DNA from: Acuticoccus sp039034015
Lineage (GTDB): Bacteria > Pseudomonadota > Alphaproteobacteria > Rhizobiales > Amorphaceae
Assembly (NCBI GenBank): GCA_039034015.1
Contig: JBCCBM010000009.1
Span: forward strand, 1-64,000
Direction of reading: 5' to 3'
DNA: 64,000 bases
The position numbers were made by a program, and so were the translations under genes. Shown piece after piece: positions 50,565 to 58,470 of this stretch. Below the pieces are notes generated by a model. It worked only from the letters and a program-made list of their open reading frames with translations. It was not told where the DNA came from and ran no database searches. Numbering within the stretch: position 1 is the first letter of the stretch; the number at the start of each line of letters is the position of its first letter.

Positions 50565-51319
50565 CACACCCGCCTCGCCTTAAACCGCAGGCGCACATAA
50601 TCGGCCGTCCAGACGCCCGATGCCTCCCGCAGCGCGGGGGCAAGAAGCGCCTCCGCCTCGGCCAGCAGATCATCCGCCTTGTCGCCGGCGGCGTGGAAAA
50701 ACGGCGCGCGGAAGGTTTCAAGCCAGCCCGCAAGGCCGGTGGGGAGCCGCGTCGGCCGGGGGATCAGCACAATCTCGTCGACCACAAAGCCACCAGCCGT
50801 CAGGAGCCCCTCATACTCGTCCACGCTGGGGAAAAACCATGGGTCGGCCAATGCCGCGTCAATCCCGTGGCGATCGCCGAGCGCGCGCAGGGCCGTCACG
50901 ATGGAGGCAACGTTGCCGTGGCCGCCGCATTCGGCCACAAACCGCCCGCCCGGCGTCAAGGCCCGGTGCACCCCCGCGATCACCGCCTTTGCATCGGTCA
51001 TCCAATGCAGGGCCGCGTTGGAGAAGACCGCGTCAAACATGCCGTCGAACGTCAGTGCTTGCCCGTCCATCACCTCCGCGCGCACGCCCCGCGCCTGCGT
51101 GGCGGCCACAAAATCTGCGCTGCCGTCGACGCCCATGACTTCCGCGCCGGTGGCGGCGATCACCGCGGTGAGCGCCCCGTCGCCACAGCCAAGGTCAAGG
51201 ATCCGCTCGCCCGCCTGCGGGGCAAGCCACGCGACCACGTCCGCGCCAAGGTCGGACACAAAGCGTGCGTTGGCATCGTAAACCTTTGCGGTCCAGACCT
51301 GGGCCTCAGTCGTCTCCAT
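50564..51319 (-). CDS. Class I SAM-dependent methyltransferase
   Basis: A 251-residue Rossmann-fold methyltransferase. Motif I is ILDLGCGDGALTAVIAATGA (about residues 40-59); the acidic post-I residue lies in VMGVDGSADFV, and motif III-like ALTPGGRFVAECGGHGNVAS is present. The general look is that of trans-aconitate methyltransferase / UbiE-like enzymes (SNAALHWMTDAKAVI is typical of the former), but the substrate cannot be assigned. GGAGACG precedes ATG 51319. Coupled to DUF2155. Confidence 0.88.
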   Translation of the reverse strand: METTEAQVWTAKVYDANARFVSDLGADVVAWLAPQAGERILDLGCGDGALTAVIAATGAEVMGVDGSADFVAATQARGVRAEVMDGQALTFDGMFDAVFSNAALHWMTDAKAVIAGVHRALTPGGRFVAECGGHGNVASIVTALRALGDRHGIDAALADPWFFPSVDEYEGLLTAGGFVVDEIVLIPRPTRLPTGLAGWLETFRAPFFHAAGDKADDLLAEAEALLAPALREASGVWTADYVRLRFKARRV

Positions 51320-51362
51320 CACTCGTCTCCACGCCGTCCGCACAAGGCGGACGTTTTCACAC

Positions 51363-54155
51363 TCAGCTTATCGGTTCCAGGCGGTCGAGCGCCGCGCGCA
51401 TTTTTGTGAGGCGCCCACTCACGTCCTCCCGTTTTTGCCGCTGCTCGTCGACCGTGGCCGCATCCGCTTTGTCCAAGAATTTTGGGTTTGACAGGCGCCC
51501 GTCGATCTTGCCCAGCTCTTTTTCAAGCCGGTTCACCTCTTTGGAAAGACGCGCCCGTTCGGCGTCAAGGTCCACAATCCCGGCGAGCGGCAGACACACC
51601 ACAACCTCGCCCACAACCGCCTGTGCCGCGTTCGGCGGCGCGACGGCATCGACCGTGATCTCCCCGATCCGCGCCAGGCGCTTGATGGCCGCCTCATGGC
51701 GCACCACGAACGCCTCGTGGGTCGCGCTCGACCCAATAAGCACGATCGGTGCCTCAACGGACGCCGGCACATTGGTTTCCGCGCGCACGGAGCGCACGGT
51801 GGCGATCAGGTCCACGACGAAGTTGATTTCCGCCGCCGTTCCCTCATCGATCAACCGCTCCTGTGGCCAGGCCGCATGGATCAACAGCGTCTCCCGCGGA
51901 ACATTTGACTGGGCCGCGGTGATGGCCCAAAGCTCTTCCGTGATGAACGGCATAAACGGGTGCAGCATTGCCACAATATCATCGATGACCAAGGCGGTGA
52001 CCGCGCGAATTTCATCTTTCTCGTCACCGTCCGGCCCCATCAAGATCGGTTTGACGAGCTCCAGATACCAGTCACAAAACGTGTTCCAGGTGAAGCGATA
52101 AAGGGCCGCGGCGGCGTCATTGAAGCGGTAGGTCTCAATCCCGTCGGCAACCTTCTCGGCCGTTTGCGAGGCTTCGGTGAGGATCCATCGCCCGAGCGTT
52201 GTCTTCGCCTCGCTGGGCGCGAACCTCGGGTCGATGCGGCAAGCGTTCATGTCCGCAAATCGCGTCGCATTCCAAAGCTTCGTCGCAAAGTTGCGATAGC
52301 CCTGAACCCGCGCCTTCGCGATCTTCACATCACGCCCCTGGACGGCGAGGGCAGCCAGCGTGAAGCGCAACGCGTCGGCGCCGTAAGCATCCATCAAGTC
52401 AAGGGGGTCGACCACGTTCCCCTTTGACTTTGACATCTTCGCCCCCTTCTCGTCACGGACGAGGGCGTGAATGTAAACCGTTTCAAACGGCTCCCGATTG
52501 AGGAAGTGAAGCCCCATCATCATCATCCTGGCGACCCAGAAAAATATGATGTCGAAGCCCGTGGAGAGAACACTCGTGGGGTAATACTTGCGCAACTCGG
52601 GCGTGCGGTCCGGCCACCCAAGCGTGGAAAACGGCCACAACGCTGACGAAAACCAAGTGTCGAGCACATCCTCATCGCGGTAGAGCACGATGCTGCCGTC
52701 ATCCGCGCGCTCCCACGCGGCCAGCGCTTCAGCCCGCTCGGCGACCGTCACGGTCACGCCATAGTGGACCTCCGCCGCCCGGCGCGCATCCTCCTCGTTT
52801 CGCTCGACAAAAATCCGATCGCCCGGCCCGTACCACGCCGGGATCTGATGCCCCCACCATAGCTGTCGCGACACGCACCAGGGCTGGATGTTGTCCATCC
52901 AATCAAAATACGTCTTCGACCAATTGTCGGGCACAAAGCGCGTGCGCCCCTCGCGCACGGCATCGATGGCGGGCTCAGAAAGCCGCTTGGCATTCACATA
53001 CCATTGGTCGGTCAAGAACGGCTCGATCGCGACCCCGCTCCGGTCCCCGTAGGGCACCTGGTGAACGTTCGCCTCGACCTTTTCGAGAAAGCCGCCCTCG
53101 TCCATCAGCGCGTTGACGACCTTGCGCGCCGCGTACCGATCGGCCCCCTCCAGCGTCTCCACAAGATTCGACACAGCCTCGCGCTCGATACCGTCAAAGA
53201 ACGCATCGTTGCTTGAAAGACGAACCGCCGCCTCCTCATCAAATATATTGATGACGGGGAGCTTATGCCGCTTACCGACCTCAAAGTCGTTGAAATCATG
53301 GGCCGGCGTGATCTTCACAGCGCCCGACCCTTTCTCAGGATCAGAGTAAGCGTCGGCCACAATGGGGATGCGACGCCCCACAAGCGGCAACACCACCTCC
53401 TTGCCGATGAGATCCGTGTAGCGCGGGTCTTCCGGGTGGACCGCAACGGCTGTGTCGCCCAGCATCGTTTCGGGCCGCGTCGTTGCAACAACAATAAAGG
53501 TCGACGGGTCGGCCGGATCAAACGTCGCATCCGCCAGCGGATAGCGGAAGTGAACAAGCTCGCCCTTCACCTCTTTCGATTCCACCTCAAGATCCGAAAT
53601 TGCCGTCAACAATTTCGGATCCCAATTCACAAGCCGCTTGTCGCGATAGACCAACCCCTGCTTGTGCAACCGAACGAAGACGGTCAGCACCGCGTCCGAC
53701 AGCCCATCGTCCATTGTAAAGCGCTCGCGCGACCAGTCGCACGACGCGCCCAGCCGATCGAGCTGCGCCTTGATCGTGCCGCCCGACTGGGCCTTCCAGT
53801 CCCACACCCGGTTGAGGAACGCCTCGCGCCCCATCTCCCGCCGGCTCGGCTCACCGGCCTCCGCAAGCTGCCGCTCCACCACCATTTGCGTGGCAATGCC
53901 CGCATGGTCGGTCCCCGGCTGCCACAACACGTCCTTGCCCCGCATGCGCTGGTACCGCACCAACACATCCTGCAGCGTGTTGTTCAGCGCGTGGCCCATG
54001 TGGAGCGAGCCCGTCACATTCGGCGGCGGGATCACAATGCAAAACGCGTCCGCATCCCGCGACGCACCAGCGCCCGCGGCAAACGCCCCCGCGTCTTCCC
54101 ACACGTTTCGGATGCGCGGCTCAATCTCCCGCGCGTCGTAGGTCTTGTCGAACAT
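51363..54155 (-). CDS. valS: Valyl-tRNA synthetase
   Basis: ValS charges tRNA-Val. 930 residues: a HIGH-type motif HMGH (residues 52-55, in PPPNVTGSLHMGHALNN), the editing CP1 domain with STFIVVATTRPETMLGDTAV, and KMSKS in DEKGAKMSKSKGNVVDPLDL near residue 570. An anticodon-binding domain and a C-terminal coiled-coil tRNA-binding arm (ARLSKEVNRLEKELGKIDGR) follow. The start MFDKTYDAREIEPRIRNVWE fits homologues; the frame extends 18 codons upstream without support. Confidence 0.97.
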   Translation of the reverse strand: MFDKTYDAREIEPRIRNVWEDAGAFAAGAGASRDADAFCIVIPPPNVTGSLHMGHALNNTLQDVLVRYQRMRGKDVLWQPGTDHAGIATQMVVERQLAEAGEPSRREMGREAFLNRVWDWKAQSGGTIKAQLDRLGASCDWSRERFTMDDGLSDAVLTVFVRLHKQGLVYRDKRLVNWDPKLLTAISDLEVESKEVKGELVHFRYPLADATFDPADPSTFIVVATTRPETMLGDTAVAVHPEDPRYTDLIGKEVVLPLVGRRIPIVADAYSDPEKGSGAVKITPAHDFNDFEVGKRHKLPVINIFDEEAAVRLSSNDAFFDGIEREAVSNLVETLEGADRYAARKVVNALMDEGGFLEKVEANVHQVPYGDRSGVAIEPFLTDQWYVNAKRLSEPAIDAVREGRTRFVPDNWSKTYFDWMDNIQPWCVSRQLWWGHQIPAWYGPGDRIFVERNEEDARRAAEVHYGVTVTVAERAEALAAWERADDGSIVLYRDEDVLDTWFSSALWPFSTLGWPDRTPELRKYYPTSVLSTGFDIIFFWVARMMMMGLHFLNREPFETVYIHALVRDEKGAKMSKSKGNVVDPLDLMDAYGADALRFTLAALAVQGRDVKIAKARVQGYRNFATKLWNATRFADMNACRIDPRFAPSEAKTTLGRWILTEASQTAEKVADGIETYRFNDAAAALYRFTWNTFCDWYLELVKPILMGPDGDEKDEIRAVTALVIDDIVAMLHPFMPFITEELWAITAAQSNVPRETLLIHAAWPQERLIDEGTAAEINFVVDLIATVRSVRAETNVPASVEAPIVLIGSSATHEAFVVRHEAAIKRLARIGEITVDAVAPPNAAQAVVGEVVVCLPLAGIVDLDAERARLSKEVNRLEKELGKIDGRLSNPKFLDKADAATVDEQRQKREDVSGRLTKMRAALDRLEPIS

Positions 54156-54225
54156 TGAAACCACCCCGTCACAGGGTGCGTTAGGCGCCTCTCCGGCCCC
54201 CGTCAACAAACCGACGCAAAACGCG

Positions 54226-54615
54226 TCAGCTCAACGGCTCCCAAGCCCCATCCGCGTTTTGGCAAAGGGTCAGCCGACCGCGCAGCTGCTGGCGATCCTT
54301 CTGCGCCTGATGGGTGACATCCCGGCACACCTGCGTGTTCACGCTGTGGACGGGCCCCGGGGTCACGCTCCCCCTGGCGCGGCCGCCTTGCCACGTCACC
54401 GGGACGCCCGCCTCCTGCGCCCGCAACGCTTCCGACTGCGCGGCAAACGCGGCCGTCTGCGCGTCCTCGCCCAGCACCGTCAAAAGCCCAACCGTCTGCG
54501 GCGGCCCGTTCTGCGCCGCCATCAGCGCCGGCCGCGTCTCATCGCCAAGCGACAAGCAGCCCGAGAGCCCCCCGCAGGCCAAAACCAACATCGCGCGTGC
54601 CAACGCCTGAGCCAT
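54226..54615 (-). CDS. Small lipoprotein, surface-antigen-like C-terminus
   Basis: 129 residues from ATG 54615 (a TTG at 54624, just after the kinase stop, is the alternative). Lipobox LSGC follows a hydrophobic signal (ALARAMLVLACGGLSGC). The C-terminal half (VTWQGGRARGSVTPGPVHSV, then CRDVTHQAQ, LCQNADGAWEPL) resembles the CR...G.W ending of 17-kDa surface antigen / RT0821-type lipoproteins. Probably an outer-membrane or periplasmic lipoprotein; role unknown. Downstream of a histidine kinase on the same strand. Confidence 0.72.
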   Translation of the reverse strand: MAQALARAMLVLACGGLSGCLSLGDETRPALMAAQNGPPQTVGLLTVLGEDAQTAAFAAQSEALRAQEAGVPVTWQGGRARGSVTPGPVHSVNTQVCRDVTHQAQKDRQQLRGRLTLCQNADGAWEPLS

Positions 54616-54624
54616 CGTTCGCAA

Positions 54625-56019
54625 TCAACTCCGCGGCAACACCACCGCAACGCGCAAGCCCCCTTTCGGAGACCGCTCCAGCACCAATGTTCCGCCGTAA
54701 AGATCAACAAGCTCGGACACGATCGAGAGACCGAGCCCACTGCCAGGCTTAGATTGGTCGAGTCGTTGCCCCCTGGAAAGCGCCTTGCGCCGCTGCTCCA
54801 CAGTCAGCCCCGGCCCATCATCATCGATGGTCACGCGCAGCATCCCCGCCCGCCCCAGCGCCGTCGCCCGGGCCGGCTCCACCGCAATCGCCACTTCGCA
54901 GACGGCCCACTTCAACCCATTGTCGACAAGGTTGCCCACAATCTCCTCAAAATCCTGACGCTCCCCCGCAAACCGCAACGGCTCCGAAATCGTGAGGCGC
55001 ACATCAATGCCCCGCCGCTCGCCGAGCCGCGCCATCGCCCGGTGAAGCCGCTCCAGCGCCCCGCCCACATCGGTCGAAGCGCCAATCATGCGCTCCTTCG
55101 CCGCCATCTGCGCCCGCTCAAGGTAGTAGCGCACCTGCCGCTGCATTGTGGACGACTGCTCGCGCACCGAGCGCGCAAGCCCCGTCTCCTCGCCCGCTGC
55201 ATCATTCACCATCACGCTGAGCGGCGTCTTCAGCGCGTGCGCAAGGTTCCCCACATGCCGCCGCGCCCGTTCCAGCGTCGCCTGGTTGGTCTCAATCATC
55301 ATGTTCAGCGCGTCGGCCACCGGCGCAATCTCGCTCGGATAGGCGCTCCCCACCCGCCGCGCATGGCCCTCTTGCACTGCCGAAAGATCCTTGCGCAGCG
55401 CAGTCAGCGGCCGGAGCGCCGTCCGCCATTGGATGAACGTAATGGCGACCAAAATAACCGCAAAGAGCCCCAAAAGCACCGCGAGCCGCGCCGTGAACTG
55501 GGCCGTATCCCCCTCAATGGTGGCCGCATCCCCACTTACGATCACCAGCAGCCAACGGTCATCGGTGATCGTAATTTGCCGCGCCACAAGCCGCAGCGCA
55601 TCGCCCCCAGGCCCTTCCGAGTACCCGTCCCGAAACTGGCCGCCATCCATCGACAAAAATGCCGGCGGCACCGCAATCCGGTCCCCGGCCAGCGAGTCGC
55701 TGGCAAGCACCGTCTCGCCCGACTTCACATCGTGCACCGCCCAATACCAGCCCGACAGCGGCAACAAAAAGCGCGGGTCGCTCAGCGCCGGCACCAGCTC
55801 CTCGGTCGGCACTTGCCCCCCGTCCGACCCATCCGCAAGCTGCCCGATCAACATCGAAAGATAGACGTTCAGCGTCTCGTCAAAACGCTTCTCCACCACC
55901 TCACGAAACGCGAACGACAACACCAGCGCGATCCCCACAAGGGCCAACGCGCTCCAAATCACCGAAGACATAACCAACCGCGCCGAAAGCGACCGCGGCC
56001 GAAGTCTACCCCACCGCAA
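54625..56019 (-). CDS. Sensor histidine kinase (PhoQ/EnvZ-like)
   Basis: A transmembrane kinase partner of the adjacent regulator. 464 residues from TTG 56019, which overlaps the regulator's end; ATG 55971 is the alternative. Layout: membrane helix (SVIWSALALVGIALVLSFAF), ~130-residue periplasmic sensor, second helix (LAVLLGLFAVILVAITFI), HAMP, H-box HVGNLAHALKTPLSVMVNDA, N-box GNLVDNGLKWA, and G-boxes DDDGPGL and GSGLGLSIVSELVDLYGG. The ATP lid and H-box resemble PhoQ. Ligand unknown. Confidence 0.92.
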   Translation of the reverse strand: MRWGRLRPRSLSARLVMSSVIWSALALVGIALVLSFAFREVVEKRFDETLNVYLSMLIGQLADGSDGGQVPTEELVPALSDPRFLLPLSGWYWAVHDVKSGETVLASDSLAGDRIAVPPAFLSMDGGQFRDGYSEGPGGDALRLVARQITITDDRWLLVIVSGDAATIEGDTAQFTARLAVLLGLFAVILVAITFIQWRTALRPLTALRKDLSAVQEGHARRVGSAYPSEIAPVADALNMMIETNQATLERARRHVGNLAHALKTPLSVMVNDAAGEETGLARSVREQSSTMQRQVRYYLERAQMAAKERMIGASTDVGGALERLHRAMARLGERRGIDVRLTISEPLRFAGERQDFEEIVGNLVDNGLKWAVCEVAIAVEPARATALGRAGMLRVTIDDDGPGLTVEQRRKALSRGQRLDQSKPGSGLGLSIVSELVDLYGGTLVLERSPKGGLRVAVVLPRS

Positions 56020-56665
56020 CCCGATACCCGAGCCCGCGGACCGTTTCGATGATGTCCGCCTTGAGCTTTTTGCGGAGCCGCCCGATGAAGACTTCGATGG
56101 TGTTGGAGTCTCTGTCAAAGTCTTGGTCATAAAGGTGCTCGGTGAGTTCCGTGCGTGAAACAATACGCCCTTTGTGCATCATCAAATACGCAAGCACCCG
56201 ATACTCATGGGACGTCAGCCGAACCGGCGCCCCGCTGACACTCACCCGGCTTGCCCGCACATCAAGATGCACCGGCCCGCACCTCAGATCATTGCTTGCA
56301 TTCCCAGCCGACCGGCGGATCAACGCCCGCAACCGCGCCAGCACCTCCTCCATGTGAAACGGCTTTGCAACATAGTCGTCCGCACCGGCGTCAATCCCGG
56401 CCACCTTGTCGCTCCACCGGTCCCGCGCCGTCAAAACCAACACAGGCATCGTACGGTTGTCCGCCCGCCAGCGCTCAAGCACCGAAATCCCGTCCATCTC
56501 GGGAAGGCCAAGATCAAGGACCACAGCATCATAGGGCTCCGTGTCGCCCAAAAAATGCCCCTCTTCGCCATCAAAGGCTGGATCGACCACGAAACCGGCC
56601 GCCTTCAGCGCCTCACACAGCTGCCTGTTCAGATCGCGATCGTCCTCGACCACCAGAAGACGCAT
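56006..56665 (-). CDS. OmpR-family response regulator
   Basis: A 219-residue DNA-binding regulator. Receiver domain: acidic pocket VVEDDRDL, phosphoacceptor Asp about residue 51 in DAVVLDLGLPEMDG, and conserved Lys in DDYVAKPFHMEEV. C-terminal winged helix: GAPVRLTSHEYRVLAYLMMH and YDQDFDRDSNTIEVFIGRLR. It resembles PhoP-type regulators. The stop lies inside the kinase start region, a typical coupled pair. Confidence 0.95.
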   Translation of the reverse strand: MRLLVVEDDRDLNRQLCEALKAAGFVVDPAFDGEEGHFLGDTEPYDAVVLDLGLPEMDGISVLERWRADNRTMPVLVLTARDRWSDKVAGIDAGADDYVAKPFHMEEVLARLRALIRRSAGNASNDLRCGPVHLDVRASRVSVSGAPVRLTSHEYRVLAYLMMHKGRIVSRTELTEHLYDQDFDRDSNTIEVFIGRLRKKLKADIIETVRGLGYRVAVG

Positions 56666-56675
56666 ACCTCAGCCC

Positions 56676-56969
56676 CTACCGAATCTGCCGGCCGCTGCGC
56701 GCATCAAAGACGCGCGCCCGAACCTCGCCATTGCCCGAAACCGCCGTTGCCTGCCAAACCAGGCCAGCGGATGTCTCACAAAGCCGAAGGCCCACCACCT
56801 GCCCACCAATCTGGTCGCGCACAAGGCGCGGCCGGATGGCCCTGCCGGACGAAATGGCGTCCCGCTGCGCACTTTGCGACAGGCAGGCCTGCGCGGCCGC
56901 CTGCGGCACGACGCCCGGCACCCACAGGCTCGTCACAAGCAAAAGGGCGATGGCAATCATCTGCTTCAT
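56676..56969 (-). CDS. PepSY-like small exported protein
   Basis: 97 residues from ATG 56969 with a signal peptide (MKQMIAIALLLVTSLWVPGV) and a short domain with SSGRAIRPRLVRDQIGGQVV, LRLCETSAGLVWQATAVSGN and VRARVFDARSGRQIR. The layout is like a PepSY domain, which often accompanies PhoP/PhoQ-like systems in alphaproteobacteria. It lies 11 bp before the regulator, so probably the first gene of the three-gene signalling operon; it could act as a sensor accessory or a target. Confidence 0.75.
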   Translation of the reverse strand: MKQMIAIALLLVTSLWVPGVVPQAAAQACLSQSAQRDAISSGRAIRPRLVRDQIGGQVVGLRLCETSAGLVWQATAVSGNGEVRARVFDARSGRQIR

Positions 56970-57028
56970 GGCGTCATGAATACTTTTCGGCAATGAATTC
57001 GATCTGAACACCAAACGCCATCACCGCC

Positions 57029-57247
57029 TCACCCTCCAGGACAAACGCTCCCCCACGCCGCATTGTGACCACGAACCTGCCGCACCGTGGCTTCAGTGTC
57101 GTCCCGCGACCAGGTGATGGGCGAAAACGCGCGGCATGACACGTCAGTCCCGTCGGAAGCCGTCGTCTGGCACGCTCCCAGCATCGTGAGTATCAGAGTT
57201 GCGATCAGCGGCATGGCGCGCCTCGTGAGCCTTGCGAAGAGCTGCAT
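57029..57247 (-). CDS. Rz1-like outer-membrane spanin lipoprotein
   Basis: 72 residues from ATG 57247 (TTG 57259 possible). A lipoprotein signal with lipobox LGAC (LIATLILTMLGACQTTASDG) precedes a short tail VSCRAFSPITWSRDDTEATV, then RQVRGHNAAWGSVC. The SC-FxPI-WS-xDT ... HNAAW pattern is typical of proteins after Rz in phage lysis cassettes. Its 5' half overlaps the Rz-like gene in another frame by about 100 bp, the classical nested arrangement. Expected to pair with Rz to fuse inner and outer membranes at lysis. Confidence 0.78.
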   Translation of the reverse strand: MQLFARLTRRAMPLIATLILTMLGACQTTASDGTDVSCRAFSPITWSRDDTEATVRQVRGHNAAWGSVCPGG

Positions 57248-57431
57248 TTTCCATCTCAATCCGTTTCACGTCGCGCGCCGAAAGCGCCTCGTCCACCCGC
57301 GCGCCACACACCGCCGCGCCGACCAAGCGCCCCGCCGGGTAAGCCGCGCCCGCCGCAACGGTGGCGGCAACCACCGCCGCCACGCCACCACGCCAGCCCA
57401 GCGCCGAAATCATCGACAAAAGCGCGCTCAC
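57144..57431 (-). CDS. Rz-like inner-membrane spanin
   Basis: 95 residues from GTG 57431, which overlaps the putative endolysin stop as GTGA and has GAGG 8 bp upstream. One membrane segment (WRGGVAAVVAATVAAGAAYP) precedes a charged helix (RVDEALSARDVKRIEMENAA, LRKAHEARHAADRNSDTHD). This N-in, helix-out plan is that of i-spanins. Sequence similarity alone would be weak; the nested Rz1-like frame makes the call. Confidence 0.7.
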   Translation of the reverse strand: MSALLSMISALGWRGGVAAVVAATVAAGAAYPAGRLVGAAVCGARVDEALSARDVKRIEMENAALRKAHEARHAADRNSDTHDAGSVPDDGFRRD

Positions 57432-58375
57432 AACATGTCCTCCGCCACAGGCCCATCCGCCCGCGAAACGGCAAAGCGCCAAACCAGAACCGCCCCCACG
57501 ACCACAATCAGCCCCAGCGCCAGCGAAAGCCCCAAAACCGTCCCATCGTTCAGCGATTGCGCGTTCTTCGCCACCTCAGCCGCCGCCGTCACAGCCGCCC
57601 CCGCGGTGACCGCCGCGCCCGCGCCGGCCACCGGCGTTGCCGCCTTGGCGTTCTTGCGCCGCTCGTTGCGCGCCTTGCGGGCCGTCACCGCGGTCTCAAG
57701 CGCGGCCAACATCGCCGCATCCGCCGTCCCATCCGCGCTCAGCCCCCGACGCGCCTCAAACCGCATCACAGCGTCCCGCGTACGGCCGCCAAAAACACCA
57801 TCCGCATCAAGGCGATAGTTCAGAACGTTAAGATCACGCTGAAGCGCCGAAACATCCGCCCCCCGCGAGCCCAAGCGCAACACGCGCTGCCCCAGCGGCT
57901 GATCGCTGAGCGCGGGAAGCGCCTCAATGGGCGGCGTTGCCCCCGGCGGCCACCGAATGCCATCAGGCAAAATCGAAGCCGTCCGAAACACCGACCGCTT
58001 CACGCTGTTGGACACATTCCCGTTGATCACAGTGATCGTGCCGTTCCCGTGCACGTTCTCCACGATCCCCACATGCCCATAAAGCGTGTTGGTTCCGCGC
58101 GGAAACACCACAATCGCCCCCGGAACGGGCAACGAAAGCCGCGTCCCGTACCGCGTGAATGAGCGAGCCAGCGCAGACCGCGTGGAGGGATAGCCGCAGT
58201 TCACCAGCGAGCCGTTCACCGCAACGGCGCACCAAGCGTCCTCGTCGTTCCCCCACCAGTCGATCCCGGCCTGTCGCCCCCATTCCACAATCAGCGGGTT
58301 GTGGGTCGGCCCCGGGATTTCCCGCAGCCCAATATGTCGCGTCAGATAGTCGAGCCACGGCACACGCTCTGGCAT
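57428..58375 (-). CDS. CHAP-like (TIGR02594) cell-wall hydrolase with PG-binding domain and C-terminal anchor
   Basis: Putative endolysin of the GTA/phage module, 315 residues from ATG 58375 (AAGGAG 6 bp upstream). Residues 1-115 form a TIGR02594/CHAP-type domain with candidate catalytic Cys49 (DEDAWCAVAV) and His101 (LYGHVGIVENVHG). Residues ~165-235 are a PG_binding_1 domain (GSRGADVSALQRDLNVLNYR, then LDADGVFGGRTRDAVMRFEA). An Ala-rich linker and one membrane helix (VLGLSLALGLIVVVGAVLVW) follow. The terminal helix could allow membrane storage until release, like a SAR or pinholin-aided lysin (inference). Confidence 0.78.
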   Translation of the reverse strand: MPERVPWLDYLTRHIGLREIPGPTHNPLIVEWGRQAGIDWWGNDEDAWCAVAVNGSLVNCGYPSTRSALARSFTRYGTRLSLPVPGAIVVFPRGTNTLYGHVGIVENVHGNGTITVINGNVSNSVKRSVFRTASILPDGIRWPPGATPPIEALPALSDQPLGQRVLRLGSRGADVSALQRDLNVLNYRLDADGVFGGRTRDAVMRFEARRGLSADGTADAAMLAALETAVTARKARNERRKNAKAATPVAGAGAAVTAGAAVTAAAEVAKNAQSLNDGTVLGLSLALGLIVVVGAVLVWRFAVSRADGPVAEDML

Positions 58376-58470
58376 CGCCATCTCCTTCTTTCAAAAGGGC
58401 AAGCGACAGGGCCCGCGCAACCGCGCGCCCATCGCCCCCTGTGTGTCGGATTGGTCGTCCGCGATCGGCC

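Noticed and set aside
54145..56052. 635-codon open frame opposite the histidine kinase
   Set aside because: Arg/Pro/His-rich shadow; the kinase frame has all catalytic boxes.
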